Assembly: GCA_947473355.1 (NCBI GenBank)
Contig: CANJCQ010000016.1
Span: 1 to 58,188, forward strand
Direction: 5' to 3'
DNA: 58,188 nucleotides
Origin: Sphingomonadaceae bacterium
GTDB lineage: Bacteria > Pseudomonadota > Alphaproteobacteria > Sphingomonadales > Sphingomonadaceae
In this document: one piece after another, positions 15,573-25,325 of the stretch
Layout of the letters: each line of letters starts with the position of its first letter
Numbering within the stretch: the stretch's first letter is position 1
Translations under genes and position numbers: made by a program
The notes under the pieces: generated by a model
Told to the model about the DNA's origin: nothing
What the model saw: the letters and a program-made list of their open reading frames with translations, nothing else
The model's database searches: none

Positions 15573-17315
15573 TCAGGGCTTATAGGTGTCGGGAGGGGCA
15601 AGATCGCCATGCGAGGCATCGGCCTGCACCGCGCGTGGAGATAGGCCGGCATGGCCCCGGTCTGCGCGGCAGATGAACAGGCGGTCGGCAAAATCGCACA
15701 GATGCGTGGCCGCTATATGCGCGCCGTGCAGGCGGAACATCCAGGGGCTTAGCAGATAGGCCGTGCGCGGTTCGGCTGGTTGCTTCCCGATGGCCGCAAT
15801 TGCAGTGACGCAATGATAGTTTGCCTGCGCCACCGGCGTCCGCCCGGCATAGAATGAATTGGTGCGAAGGTGATTGTCCATCACCAGGTTCGAAATATTC
15901 TCGTAGGTGGAATAGGCATAATCATGCCGCGGTTCGTTCCACAGCTGACATTGCCAGGGCGGCAGGACGATCAGGGTGTCGTGCGCCTGCCCCAGGCCCT
16001 GATAGACGGGATCAGTGAACTTCTCAGAACCATGAATTCGGGCAAAGCGGTCATTCATTACGGCCATTGGCCGGGCCAGATCGATTGTCTGCACCAGGGC
16101 GGCCAGGCCGAGCGCTATCGCGGCATGCCGGGGCCTCAGCAGCCGGATCAGCGCGGCAATGGCGATGAAGATCAGGCAATATTCGACGACCCAGATGAAC
16201 CGCCCCGATGAACGGAAGACTGCCAGAACCGTGAACAGCCAGGACGGCAGCGCTACATCGAAGCTGTATCGGCCAAAACTGAAATGCGTCGAGAGCGCCA
16301 ACAGAAAGGCGACGAACGAAACGACCAGCAAAGGCGGGAACAGCCCATCACCATTTTCGCCCCTGATTCTCGTAAAGATCAGGCTTCCGCCGACCAGCAG
16401 CAGAGCCCCAAGCCCAAGATAGCCAAAGCCCTCATATTGCCCTGACGTCGAAGTCAGCAGATCGGGCAGCAGCGCCGGGCCGAAATATTCCGACATCGGG
16501 TTGAACAGGCTATATAGATTGGCGGAAAAGTGGCCGTAACCGGGCCCCGGCAGGAGTTTCCCGGCGAACGGGTCGATAAAGCCCGATACCAGCAGTCCCA
16601 ATGCGCCGATCAGCACAGGGACAATGACAAACACGCAATTTCCAAGGCGCAGTTTCCGATCCACCGCCAGCTTCAGGATAAGCCCGGAATAGATCATCAG
16701 GGTCATTGCCATGATGTAGGGATTGATCGATGCCGCGACGAATTCCAGGATGGAAAAATAGCGCAGAGTGCGGCTCAGCGACATGCGGTTGCTGCGGGCG
16801 TAGAGCCAAAGGCTGGCGATCAGAGGCCACTGCAGCGAAAGCGACATGTGGGTGAAGTAAACGCGGGTCAGCAGGATCGGCGCTGTTGTGAAGAACATCG
16901 TGCCCAGGAAGATCGCAATCGTATAGTCCCGCCCCGTCTGGCGCCCTGTTGCCTCGCGCAGCAGCAACCAGGCAAACAGCGCCTGCAAGGCCAGGCCGAA
17001 CAGGAATGCCGGCCCCAGATACTGGATTTGCGTGGGCCCGGCCGGGGTGAGCATTTTTACCGCCAAGGCCAGCAGCGGCAGATTGTCGAACATGGCGAGC
17101 GGCATGGTCAGTGGGTAGGAATAGCGATCGGTGATGACCGGATACCAATGGGCCGGGTCTGCGCGATAGACCTCCCAGCCGAACTGGCCGGTCACAATGT
17201 CCTTGGAGATCCAGCTGACATCGTGCGGATTGGCAATCCGCAACCCGAAGATTGCCAGGGCCAGGCCAACCGATAGCGCCATGGCCAGTGAAACTGTGAG
17301 TGCCGAACTTCTCAT
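15573..17315 (-). CDS. Large polytopic membrane protein (DUF6311-like)
   Basis: A 580-residue inner-membrane protein with about ten hydrophobic segments and a C-terminal periplasmic-like domain of about 150 residues. The first loop (DPAHWYPVITDRYSYPLTMPLAMFDNLPLLAL) resembles the signature of DUF6311 membrane proteins, which look like lipid-linked sugar glycosyltransferases of the GT-C type. An Asp in the first loop would be the catalytic candidate. It is downstream of DUF4230 and MBL genes but separated by 120 bases. The role in envelope glycan synthesis is inferred. Confidence 0.65.
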   Translation of the reverse strand: MRSSALTVSLAMALSVGLALAIFGLRIANPHDVSWISKDIVTGQFGWEVYRADPAHWYPVITDRYSYPLTMPLAMFDNLPLLALAVKMLTPAGPTQIQYLGPAFLFGLALQALFAWLLLREATGRQTGRDYTIAIFLGTMFFTTAPILLTRVYFTHMSLSLQWPLIASLWLYARSNRMSLSRTLRYFSILEFVAASINPYIMAMTLMIYSGLILKLAVDRKLRLGNCVFVIVPVLIGALGLLVSGFIDPFAGKLLPGPGYGHFSANLYSLFNPMSEYFGPALLPDLLTSTSGQYEGFGYLGLGALLLVGGSLIFTRIRGENGDGLFPPLLVVSFVAFLLALSTHFSFGRYSFDVALPSWLFTVLAVFRSSGRFIWVVEYCLIFIAIAALIRLLRPRHAAIALGLAALVQTIDLARPMAVMNDRFARIHGSEKFTDPVYQGLGQAHDTLIVLPPWQCQLWNEPRHDYAYSTYENISNLVMDNHLRTNSFYAGRTPVAQANYHCVTAIAAIGKQPAEPRTAYLLSPWMFRLHGAHIAATHLCDFADRLFICRADRGHAGLSPRAVQADASHGDLAPPDTYKP

Positions 17316-17437
17316 TCCGATGGGGCCTGTCTTGTCCTGGTCTCACTGGCATTCATGGCAGCGATCCAGCGATTAGGTTATCAGGTGTTGAGAGACAAGA
17401 GCGGCCACGAGCAGTCCCGCTTGCCCAATGGCCGGCC

Positions 17438-18058
17438 TCATGGCGCCGCTTCGCCGTCGAAGCGGACCGCAACAGTTACCTCGCCAAAACCGGCAACCTG
17501 AAGCGGGATCGCAAGGTTTTGCCGCACTGCGTCTTTGGCCGCAGCGCGCGCCAGCCCCATCAGCACCGGATTGGCGGCCTGCACTATCGCCTGCCGCTCG
17601 GCAGCCTCAGTGTTCTCGCGGGTCAGCTTGTCCTGCGTGGTCCGGCTGATCCACACGCCTTCGCGCAGATACTGCGCGCGGCCCTCGTCAAGGTTGGCCC
17701 GGCTCAAGGTCAGCGGTGGTAAGCGGACATCGAGGCGTTTGGTGGCTTCGTTCCAGCTCATCCGGTCGCGGGTCATCGCCGCAAGGTCCAGCGTATAATC
17801 GACCCGCGCCGGGATCACCGCGACCTGTCTGGTCTTGAGCATGCCGAACAGTTCTGCCTCGTCGGCGGCAACCACCGGTGAAAGCTCGGCGCTGAACACG
17901 GTCAGCCGGTTCTGCTTTTCGAAGGCAGTCAGCGTGGTGGCCAGCACATCGCGTTTCGCAGCCGGCCACCATGCCCAGGCGGCCAGCGCCAGCGCGCCGG
18001 CAAGCAGCAGCCACGGCAAAAGTTGCCTGCGCCCGGCATTTCCGCTTTCGGCCATCAC
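17438..18058 (-). CDS. DUF4230 family membrane-anchored protein
   Basis: A 206-residue protein with one N-terminal transmembrane segment (LLPWLLLAGALALAAWAWW, about residues 13-31). The periplasmic domain carries the DUF4230 pattern: early FEKQNRLTVFSAELSPVV, then ARVDYTLDL, and RLPPLTLSRANLD. The family has no known function. Its start overlaps the stop of the MBL-fold gene by four bases (ATGA), so the two are translationally coupled. Confidence 0.7.
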   Translation of the reverse strand: MMAESGNAGRRQLLPWLLLAGALALAAWAWWPAAKRDVLATTLTAFEKQNRLTVFSAELSPVVAADEAELFGMLKTRQVAVIPARVDYTLDLAAMTRDRMSWNEATKRLDVRLPPLTLSRANLDEGRAQYLREGVWISRTTQDKLTRENTEAAERQAIVQAANPVLMGLARAAAKDAVRQNLAIPLQVAGFGEVTVAVRFDGEAAP

Positions 18059-18927
18059 GCAGCGACGTTCCAGACCGAATCCGCCCGGCTAACGCAGCCG
18101 CGCCGCTCCAGATCGATGAGATGCGCCATGACCGAGCGACCGGCGGCGGGCCAAAGCTGTTGATCGACCCCTTTGTACATTTGCGGCACCATCTGTTCGA
18201 TCACGCCAACACCTTCGCCGAGCAGTTTCAAAATCTGGTTCTCGCGTTGGCGGCGGTGGCCGATCATGCCGCGCACCAGTTGTCTCGGCTTGGTCACCGC
18301 CTCGCCGTGGGCAGGATAATAGACCCGGTCTTCGCGGGTCTGCAGCAATTGCAGGCTGTTCATGTAATCAGTCATGTCGCCATCTGGCGGGGAGACCACT
18401 GTGGTCGACCAACCCATAACATGATCGCCGGAGAACAGCGCGGCGCTTTCTTCCAGCGCATAACACAGATGGTTGGAGGTGTGACCGGGGGTCCAGATCG
18501 CCCGCAAGGTCCAGTCCGGGCCTGCCAGCGTCTGGCCATCGACCATAATCACGTCGGGCTGGTATGTCGGATCGAAGCCTGCATCGGCGCGCGGTCCGTC
18601 GTCTTTGAGCGAGAAGGGAGCGCAGCCGATCACCGGCGCGCCGGTTGCAGCCGCGAGCGGGGCGGCGGCGGGGGAATGGTCGTGGTGGGTGTGGGTGCAC
18701 ATGATTGCCGCTACTTCGGCATCGCCGATCGCCGCGATCAGCGCCGCGACATGGGCTTGCTCGGCCGGGCCGGGATCGATTACCGCGACCTTGCCTGCTG
18801 CTCCGACGATATAACTCTGGGTGCCGGTGTAGCTGAAAGCCGAAGGATTGGGCGCGAGCACGCGGCGCACCAGCGGTTCGCATTGCTGGGCAAGGCCGGT
18901 TGGCCACGGGCGTTCGGGGAATTGCAT
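18055..18927 (-). CDS. MBL-fold metallohydrolase
   Basis: A 290-residue metallo-beta-lactamase-fold hydrolase. The zinc-binding motif is THTHHDHS at about residues 78-85; further ligands are in TPGHTSNHL (His), SGDHVMG (Asp) and YPAHGE (His). The C-terminal extension (HRRQRENQIL, then a winged-helix-like end) matches the LACTB2-like subgroup, some of which are ribonucleases or thioesterases. The substrate is unknown. First gene of a two-gene unit with the DUF4230 protein, divergent from glpK. Confidence 0.85.
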   Translation of the reverse strand: MQFPERPWPTGLAQQCEPLVRRVLAPNPSAFSYTGTQSYIVGAAGKVAVIDPGPAEQAHVAALIAAIGDAEVAAIMCTHTHHDHSPAAAPLAAATGAPVIGCAPFSLKDDGPRADAGFDPTYQPDVIMVDGQTLAGPDWTLRAIWTPGHTSNHLCYALEESAALFSGDHVMGWSTTVVSPPDGDMTDYMNSLQLLQTREDRVYYPAHGEAVTKPRQLVRGMIGHRRQRENQILKLLGEGVGVIEQMVPQMYKGVDQQLWPAAGRSVMAHLIDLERRGCVSRADSVWNVAA

Positions 18928-19029
18928 CGGCAGGAATATGGCCTGTGGAGGCAGCGAAGTCGAGAGGTGTGCATGGTGTCTCGACAGGGTGCGGCACAGG
19001 CGTCAAAAGGCGAACCAAAGGGAGGACGC

Positions 19030-20508
19030 ATGAACGCGATTGGCGAATTGATCCTGGTGCTCGACGCAGGCACGACCTCGACCCGGGCCATTGTGTTTGA
19101 CCGCAATGGTGCCGTCCGCGCCACCGCGCAGCGCGCATTGACGCAGCACTACCCACAACCCGGCTGGGTCGAGCACGACCCGCGCGAAATCTGGGACCTC
19201 ACTCTGGCCTCCGCGCGTCAGGTGGTCACCGAAGCGGGCGGGGCGGACCGGATCGCCGGTATCGGCATCACCAACCAGCGCGAAACTGTGGTCGCCTGGG
19301 ATCGCCAGACTGGCGAGCCGCTGCACCGCGCTCTGGTCTGGCAGGACAGGCGCACCGCCGATGTCTGCGCGGCCCTGCGCGAGGCCGGCCACGAAGCGGG
19401 AGTGCAGGAGACGACCGGCCTGCTGCTCGATCCCTACTTTTCTGCGACCAAGATGCGCTGGCTGATCGAAAACGAACCGGCAGTCCGCGCAGCTGCGGCA
19501 ACCGGACGACTGGCCTTGGGCACAGTCGAGACCTGGCTCACCTTCAAGCTCACCGGCGGCGCGCAGATCAGCGACGCCAGCAATGCCAGCCGCACCAGTC
19601 TGTTGCCGCTGACCGGCGCGAGCTGGGATACCGGGCTGTGCGATTTCTTCGGGGTGCCGATGGCGGCGCTCGGCGAAGTGACTGACAATGCGGGCATGCT
19701 CGGCACAACCCTTGCTGAGCATTTCGGCGCTCCGATCGCGATCACCGGCATGGCCGGAGACCAGCAAGCGGCGACGATCGGGCAGGGGTGCCTCGCCCCG
19801 GGCGAAACCAAGGCGACCTATGGCACCGGCGCTTTCGTTCTCAGTAATATGGGAGGTGCCGCGCCGAAGTCGCGCCACCGGCTGCTTGGCACCGTGCTGT
19901 GCCAGATCGGCGGCACGCGCTCCTATGCACTTGAAGGCTCGGTGTTCGTGGCTGGAAGCCTGATCCAGTGGCTGCGTGACGCGATGGGTTTGATCTCCAG
20001 CACCGCCGAAACGGAATCGCTGGCCCGTTCGGTGCCCGATTCAGGCGGGGTCGTGCTGGTCCCGGCGCTTTCCGGGCTGGGCGCGCCCTATTGGCGGCCC
20101 GATGCCCGCGCCAGCATCACCGGCATGAGCTTTTCTACCACCCGCGCCCATCTGGTGCGCGCTGCGCTCGAGGCCATGGCATTGCAGACTTGCGATCTGG
20201 CCGAGGCTTTCGCGGGCGATGGCGCTCGCTGGACGAGCCTGCGCATCGACGGCGGGATGAGCGCCAATGACTGGATCGCGCAGGATCTGGCCGACATGCT
20301 CGATCTGCCGGTGGAACGCCCCGACTTTGTCGAGACCACGGCGCTGGGCGCCGCCATGTTGGCGGGATACGGCGCCGGGGTGTTCGCGTCCCTTACCGAG
20401 GCTGCCGCAGAAATGCGCGGCAGGGTCCGCCATTTCTCGGCTGAACTGGCCGATGATGTGCGGCAGGCGCGGCTTGCCGCCTGGCAAGCCGCGCTAGCCG
20501 AAAGGTAA
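19030..20508 (+). CDS. glpK: Glycerol kinase
   Basis: A 492-residue FGGY-family kinase that phosphorylates glycerol to sn-glycerol 3-phosphate with ATP. The N-terminus LILVLDAGTTSTRAIVFDRNG is the phosphate-binding loop. GITNQRETVVAWDRQTGEPLHRALVWQDRRT and GTVETWLTFKLTGG are glycerol-kinase hallmarks. GMAGDQQAATIGQGCLAPGETKATYGTGAF and LRIDGGMSANDWIAQDLADML complete the family signatures. Length is normal. The ATG at 19030 follows GGGAGGACGC. There is no glpF or glpD beside it. Confidence 0.95.
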   Translation: MNAIGELILVLDAGTTSTRAIVFDRNGAVRATAQRALTQHYPQPGWVEHDPREIWDLTLASARQVVTEAGGADRIAGIGITNQRETVVAWDRQTGEPLHRALVWQDRRTADVCAALREAGHEAGVQETTGLLLDPYFSATKMRWLIENEPAVRAAAATGRLALGTVETWLTFKLTGGAQISDASNASRTSLLPLTGASWDTGLCDFFGVPMAALGEVTDNAGMLGTTLAEHFGAPIAITGMAGDQQAATIGQGCLAPGETKATYGTGAFVLSNMGGAAPKSRHRLLGTVLCQIGGTRSYALEGSVFVAGSLIQWLRDAMGLISSTAETESLARSVPDSGGVVLVPALSGLGAPYWRPDARASITGMSFSTTRAHLVRAALEAMALQTCDLAEAFAGDGARWTSLRIDGGMSANDWIAQDLADMLDLPVERPDFVETTALGAAMLAGYGAGVFASLTEAAAEMRGRVRHFSAELADDVRQARLAAWQAALAER

Positions 20509-20509
20509 C

Positions 20510-20977
20510 CTATTGCGCCGCGCCGCGGCCCAGCCGCTCGCGCATCCGGGCGATGGCGCCAGGCGGCGGCATTGCCTGCGAATCGCGCCAGCCAGCATCG
20601 AGCCGCAACAGCCGCTCATAAAAGCGCTCGGTCGCAGAAATCAGCTCGCGAATTTTCGGATTGAGCATGGACGCCTGGTCGGGGTCCGAACGGCTGGGCA
20701 CGGCCGACAGGCGGCCCTGACGGCGCAGCTGGAATTCGGAAAGCTCGCCGGAGAAATAGGCGCGGCGGTTGAGCAGCCAGGCAATCGCATGCATCATCCG
20801 CGTGGTCGTGCGCAGCGCCTCGCAAGATAGCGCGATGCGGGCGAGGTCTTCTTCGCCTTCGGCAAAATCGCCGCGTCCCGAAAGCGAAAAGGTCGCGCGC
20901 ACTTCATCCGAGAGTACCAGCGCCTCGCAATAGAGTCCGTCGATGATTCGCGGATTGATGGTGGATGGTGGGCCCAT
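20510..20977 (-). CDS. rcdA: RcdA-like protease adaptor (DUF1465)
   Basis: A 155-residue helical protein of the DUF1465 family. The Caulobacter member RcdA is an adaptor that helps the ClpXP protease degrade CtrA during the cell cycle. It starts MGPPSTINPRIIDGLYCEALVLSDEVRATF and continues LARIALSCEALRTTTRMMHAIAWLLNRRAYFSGELS, the conserved core. The ATG at 20977 was chosen because related N-termini begin just before INPRII; a GTG at 21037 would add 20 unlike residues. It converges on glpK, leaving one base between the stops. Confidence 0.75.
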   Translation of the reverse strand: MGPPSTINPRIIDGLYCEALVLSDEVRATFSLSGRGDFAEGEEDLARIALSCEALRTTTRMMHAIAWLLNRRAYFSGELSEFQLRRQGRLSAVPSRSDPDQASMLNPKIRELISATERFYERLLRLDAGWRDSQAMPPPGAIARMRERLGRGAAQ

Positions 20978-21082
20978 GGCCAGCAGCGATAGGCGTGCGT
21001 GAAGCCAAACTGCAACCTCTGCAGGCCCGATTCTCACAGGGATTTTAAACTGTCCGAAAGCGGCACAGCGCTGCGCCCGAAA

Positions 21083-21280
21083 TCATGCGATAATATCGGG
21101 AATCAGATAGTCCTCGATATGCGAAATCTGATCCTTCAGCCTCAGCTTGCGCTTTTTCAGCCGGGCAATCTGCAGCTGGTCGGAAGCGCCCGCCGCAGTC
21201 AGTGCATCGATTGCGGCGTCCAGATCGCGGTGCTCGATCCTCAGCACCGCCAGGCGCTTGCGCATTTCCTCTTCATTCAC
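21083..21280 (-). CDS. YdcH-like DUF465 protein (first of two)
   Basis: A 65-residue basic helical protein from a GTG start (MNEEEMRKRLAVLRIEHRDLDAAIDAL). The core EHRDLDAAI...LQIARLKKRKLRLKDQI is the DUF465/YdcH pattern. It is predicted to be one long coiled-coil hairpin. Function unknown. The larger frame that extends upstream to 21508 lacks family support, so the GTG at 21280 is preferred. It is the divergent partner of a second DUF465 gene 200 bases away. Confidence 0.75.
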   Translation of the reverse strand: MNEEEMRKRLAVLRIEHRDLDAAIDALTAAGASDQLQIARLKKRKLRLKDQISHIEDYLIPDIIA

Positions 21281-21483
21281 GCAAATGTCCCCGGATTCGT
21301 GGCCGCTGCCGCGCCTGTTAGCCCGCAATTGTGGCAGTTCGCCGCATCCCGGGCCTATTTCACCAAAATGCAGCGAATAGGCGCTTCGCAACTTAGTGTG
21401 ATTATGCTTTGATGACAATCGCGCCGGACCGAGTTCGATGCTGAGTCGATACGAATGTCTGGCCACTCGAAGGAGCATCGCCA

Positions 21484-21639
21484 ATGGATACATCGCACTC
21501 CAATTCACTGCAGCTCAAGCATGCCGGTCTCGAACGCAAGATCGAGGAAGAAATGAGCCGCCCCATGCCCGATAATGCCATGATCCAGGCGCTCAAGAAA
21601 CAGAAGCTGCGAATCAAGGAACAGCTTGGCCATCATTGA
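21484..21639 (+). CDS. YdcH-like DUF465 protein (second of two)
   Basis: A 51-residue frame starting MDTSHSNSLQLKHAGLERKIEEEM and ending ALKKQKLRIKEQLGHH. The HAGLERKIEEE and LKKQKLRIKEQL blocks are the DUF465 signature. AAGGAG stands eight bases before the ATG. It is shorter than most gene-finder cut-offs and easy to miss. Divergent from the other DUF465 gene and followed by ptsP. Function unknown. Confidence 0.8.
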   Translation: MDTSHSNSLQLKHAGLERKIEEEMSRPMPDNAMIQALKKQKLRIKEQLGHH

Positions 21640-21779
21640 GGCTGCCGGGGCGGAATGCTGGTGGGCATCATCCGCCAGCGCGCCCTGATTGCCGGTTCGC
21701 CAGGCTGACGGCTCCGGCCAGTCCAAAAGAATGTAAGGTGCGCGTTTCCAAAGCTCTTGCTTTGGGGTAAGTCCGGGTC

Positions 21780-24056
21780 ATGCCCCTTTCTGCCGCCGCA
21801 GCATCCCGTATCATCCTCACGCGCTTGCACGATGTGATGGCGGCGCGAAGCCATGCGCAGGCCAAGCTCAATCAGGTGGTCGAGATTATTGGCGAAGGCC
21901 TCGATAGCGAGGTCTGCTCGATCTATCTGCTGCGCGAGGGCATGCTCGAATTGTTCGCAACCCGGGGGCTGGAGCAAAGTGCTGTGCACATCACCCGGAT
22001 GGCCGTGGGCGAAGGCCTGGTCGGCATGATTGCCGATAATGTCGAAACACTGAACCTCGCCGAAGCGGCCTCGCACCCGGACTTTTCCTATCGGCCTGAG
22101 ACGGGCGAGGACAAGTTTCACTCGTTTGCGGGCGTGCCGATTGTCAGGCGCGAGCGGGCAGCGGGGGTGCTGTGCGTCCAGCATGCCGAGCCGCGCCGTT
22201 ATGAAGAGGTCGAGATCGAGACCTTGCAGACCGTCGCGATGGTGCTGTCCGAACTGATCGTCAATGCGGGCCTGGTCGATGAACAGGAGGCCGGCGGCTT
22301 GTCGGCAATGCTGACCGGGCCACAGCGCCTGGCTGGGCTCCAGCTGGTCAAGGGCCTGGCCAGCGGCGTCGCGGTCTATCATCAGCCGCGCATCAACATC
22401 GAACATGTCATGGCCGAAGATACCGAGGCCGAGCGCCAGCGTGTGTTCCTCGCCTTCGACAAGATGCGCGAGCAGATCGACAGAATGGCCGGGCAAGCCG
22501 AATTCGGCGTGGGCGGCGAGCATGACGAAGTGCTCGAGACCTACAAGATGTTCGCCTATGACGAGGGTTGGGCGCGGCGCATCAACGAGGCGATCGATTC
22601 CGGGCTCACTGCCGAGGCGGCGATCGAGCGCGTGCAGCAGCACACCCGCATGCGTATGCGCCAGATCGACGATCCGCTGCTGGCTGATCGCATGCACGAT
22701 CTGGAGGACTTGTCGAACCGCCTTCTGCGCACCGTTTCGGGCCAGCTCGGCACCGCAGCCTCCCAGGGTCTGCGCAGTGATACCATCCTGATTGCCCGCA
22801 ATCTCGGTCCGGCCGAGCTGCTCGAATATGACAAGCGGCGCCTCAAGGGGGTGATCCTCGAGGAAGGTTCGCTCACCGCCCACGTCGTGATCGTTGCCCG
22901 CGCCATGGGGGTGCCGGTGCTCGGGCGGGTGAGGGGCCTGCGCGGGGTGGTGCGCGACGGCGATCCGCTGCTGCTCGATGCCACCGAAGGCACGGCTACG
23001 GTGCGACCGAACCCGGCGATGATCGAGGCCTTCGAGGCGCGCTTTGCCAAGAGCCGCGAACGCCAGGCAGCCTATGCCGCGATGCGCGAGATCGAACCAC
23101 GCACCACGGACGGCACTCGCATCGCGGTGATGATCAATGCGGGCCTGCGCGATGACATGCCCAATCTCAGCCTGACCGGGGCGGATGGGATCGGCCTGTT
23201 CCGCACCGAATTCCAGTTCCTGGTCTCTGCCACCCTGCCCGCGCGCGAGCGCCAGACCCGGCTCTATCGCGACGTGCTGGATGCGGCGGGTTCAAAGCCA
23301 GTGGTCTTCCGCACGGTTGATATCGGCGGCGACAAGGTGCTGCCCTACCTGCGCCACGATGGCGGCGAGGCCGAGGAAAACCCGGCGATGGGCTGGCGGG
23401 CGTTGCGTCTCGCGCTGGAGCGCGACGGGCTGCTCAAGGTTCAGGCGCGCGCTCTTCTCGAGGCTGCTGCTGGCCGCACGCTCAACGTGATGTTTCCGAT
23501 GGTGTCGGAGCCTTGGGAATTCGACGCCGCCAAGGCAGTGTTCGAACGCCAGCTGCAATATCTCAAATCGCAAAAGAAGAAATTGCCTGAATCGATCCGT
23601 TATGGGGCTATGCTCGAAGTGCCCAGTCTTGCCGAACAGCTCGATCTGCTCGCGCCCAGGCTGTCGTTTCTGTCGATCGGAACCAACGATCTCACCCAGT
23701 TCCTGTTTGCTGCTGATCGCTCCAATCCAAAGCTGGCAGAGCGCTATGACTGGCTGAGCCCCTCGATCATGCGCTTCCTGCGCCGGGTGCTGGGCTCGCT
23801 GGACGGGCACCAGGTCGATGTCACGGTCTGCGGCGAGATGGGCGGGCGCCAGCTGGAGGCTTTGGCGCTGATCGGGCTTGGCATCCACCGATTGTCGATC
23901 ACCCCCGCCTCAGTGGGCCCGATCAAGGAAATGGTCTGCCAGATCAACGCCGCCGAGATCGCTGCGGCGATGCAGGGCTGGCTCGCCGCGCCGCCGCCTG
24001 ACATGCGCGCCGCGTTGGCTGCCTGGGCCGAAGCTCGCGGCATTTCCATCGATTGA
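21780..24056 (+). CDS. ptsP: Phosphoenolpyruvate-protein phosphotransferase, nitrogen PTS enzyme I
   Basis: A 758-residue EI-Ntr. The N-terminal GAF domain (about residues 20-160) is a sensor, followed by the enzyme I body. The phosphorylated His is in GSLTAHVVIVARAMGVPVLG. The PEP-binding barrel has GADGIGLFRTEFQFL, VFRTVDIGGDKVLPYL, SIGTNDLTQF and the active-site Cys in VTVCGEMGG. It autophosphorylates from PEP and passes phosphate to NPr and EIIA-Ntr, which regulate stress and nutrient responses. Neither partner is in the window. It is in the standard sphingomonad position before a RodZ-like gene. Confidence 0.95.
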   Translation: MPLSAAAASRIILTRLHDVMAARSHAQAKLNQVVEIIGEGLDSEVCSIYLLREGMLELFATRGLEQSAVHITRMAVGEGLVGMIADNVETLNLAEAASHPDFSYRPETGEDKFHSFAGVPIVRRERAAGVLCVQHAEPRRYEEVEIETLQTVAMVLSELIVNAGLVDEQEAGGLSAMLTGPQRLAGLQLVKGLASGVAVYHQPRINIEHVMAEDTEAERQRVFLAFDKMREQIDRMAGQAEFGVGGEHDEVLETYKMFAYDEGWARRINEAIDSGLTAEAAIERVQQHTRMRMRQIDDPLLADRMHDLEDLSNRLLRTVSGQLGTAASQGLRSDTILIARNLGPAELLEYDKRRLKGVILEEGSLTAHVVIVARAMGVPVLGRVRGLRGVVRDGDPLLLDATEGTATVRPNPAMIEAFEARFAKSRERQAAYAAMREIEPRTTDGTRIAVMINAGLRDDMPNLSLTGADGIGLFRTEFQFLVSATLPARERQTRLYRDVLDAAGSKPVVFRTVDIGGDKVLPYLRHDGGEAEENPAMGWRALRLALERDGLLKVQARALLEAAAGRTLNVMFPMVSEPWEFDAAKAVFERQLQYLKSQKKKLPESIRYGAMLEVPSLAEQLDLLAPRLSFLSIGTNDLTQFLFAADRSNPKLAERYDWLSPSIMRFLRRVLGSLDGHQVDVTVCGEMGGRQLEALALIGLGIHRLSITPASVGPIKEMVCQINAAEIAAAMQGWLAAPPPDMRAALAAWAEARGISID

Positions 24057-24212
24057 TCGTCGGGTTGGTGCGGTTCGCCGCTCCCTTCCCCGCCAGCCAC
24101 GCACCGCCGGGCGCGGAACGCTTCGCGGCTACACAATTGGCCGTTGACTTTGGCCCGCGCGTCGCATTGTTAGGCGCCGGGTCGCCAATAAACAGAATCG
24201 CTAGAGATCAGC

Positions 24213-25211
24213 ATGAATGCGGGTGAAGAAGAATTGGTCGAATTGCCGCTTGATGGAGTGGGCACGACCTTGCTGCGAGCCCGCGAAGCGGCGGGTCTGA
24301 AGCTTAGCGAAATTGCCGCGCGCACCCGAATTGCCGAGCGGCACCTGCTGATGATTGAGCAAGGAAAGTTTTCGGGCATGGCCAGCCGCGCCTACGCCGT
24401 CGGCTTTGCGCGCAGCTACGCCCGCACGCTAGGGCTTGACGAAAAGGCTATCGCCGATGCGGTCCGTGCCGAACTGGCCGGGCAGAAGCCCAACTCCGAT
24501 CGCTATCAGCCATCGAGCTTCGAGCCGGGCGATCCCGCCCGCGTGCCCAGCCCGGGCATCGCCTGGATTGCGGGGCTCGGTGCGCTGGCTGCGGTGGCGA
24601 TATTCTATGTGCTGTGGCGCAGCTTTTATGCGCCCGCGATGCTGCTGCCGGAACCCCAGGCGAGTGAGGCTTCGGCTGATCCTTTGGCCATTGCCACAGC
24701 CGGTCCGCAAGCAGCCCAGGGCCCAGTGGTATTCACTTCGCTTGCGCAGGGTGTCTGGGTCAAATTCTACGATGCAGCCGGCAACCAGCTGATGCAGAAA
24801 GAGATGGCGCTGGGCGAAACTTACGCCATCCCCGCCGAAGCATCAGGCCCGATGATCCGCACCGCCCGGCCCGATGAATTGCAGATTTCGATCGGCGGGC
24901 GCGATGTTGCGAAGCTTTCCGAGCGGCAGGAGACGATCTCGGACGTGCCGGTCACTGCCGCTGCCTTGCTGGCGCGGGGTTCGGCTACGCCGCCGGTCAG
25001 CGCACCGATTGCTCAGGCCACTTTCCCGGCCATTTCCAGCGCCGGTCAGGCGCAGAGGCAAACGGTTGCTCGCAGCAGTGATACGAGCCAGCGCAGCAGC
25101 ACCACTCGTCCGGCTTCCCCGGCGGTTCAACCACAATCGCCGCCGTCACCCGCCGCAGTGTCGGCTCCTGCCGCCCCGGTCGCTGCACAATCTTCCACCG
25201 TTTCGCAGTAG
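24213..25211 (+). CDS. RodZ-like helix-turn-helix membrane protein
   Basis: A 332-residue protein. The N-terminal helix-turn-helix (LLRAREAAGLKLSEIAARTRIAERHLLMIEQGKF, about residues 20-53) is the cytoskeletal-adaptor type found in RodZ. One transmembrane helix follows near 108-130 (IAWIAGLGALAAVAIFYVLW). The periplasmic part has a DUF4115-like beta domain (GVWVKFYDAAGNQLMQKEMALGETYAIPA), and the C-terminus is a low-complexity Ser/Ala/Pro tail. RodZ links MreB to the wall-synthesis machinery, and this protein probably affects cell shape, though some relatives are only annotated as HTH proteins. A TTGACT lies about 70 bases upstream. Confidence 0.8.
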   Translation: MNAGEEELVELPLDGVGTTLLRAREAAGLKLSEIAARTRIAERHLLMIEQGKFSGMASRAYAVGFARSYARTLGLDEKAIADAVRAELAGQKPNSDRYQPSSFEPGDPARVPSPGIAWIAGLGALAAVAIFYVLWRSFYAPAMLLPEPQASEASADPLAIATAGPQAAQGPVVFTSLAQGVWVKFYDAAGNQLMQKEMALGETYAIPAEASGPMIRTARPDELQISIGGRDVAKLSERQETISDVPVTAAALLARGSATPPVSAPIAQATFPAISSAGQAQRQTVARSSDTSQRSSTTRPASPAVQPQSPPSPAAVSAPAAPVAAQSSTVSQ

Positions 25212-25325
25212 TCCAAGCTCGACACTTGCGCGTGGCTGCGGCAATCAGCGCTGCGGTTCATCTGCGGTTTGGACAGGCTCTGCCATGGAGGCACCGCCTG
25301 GGATGCAGGTTGGAGCAAGAGGGCG

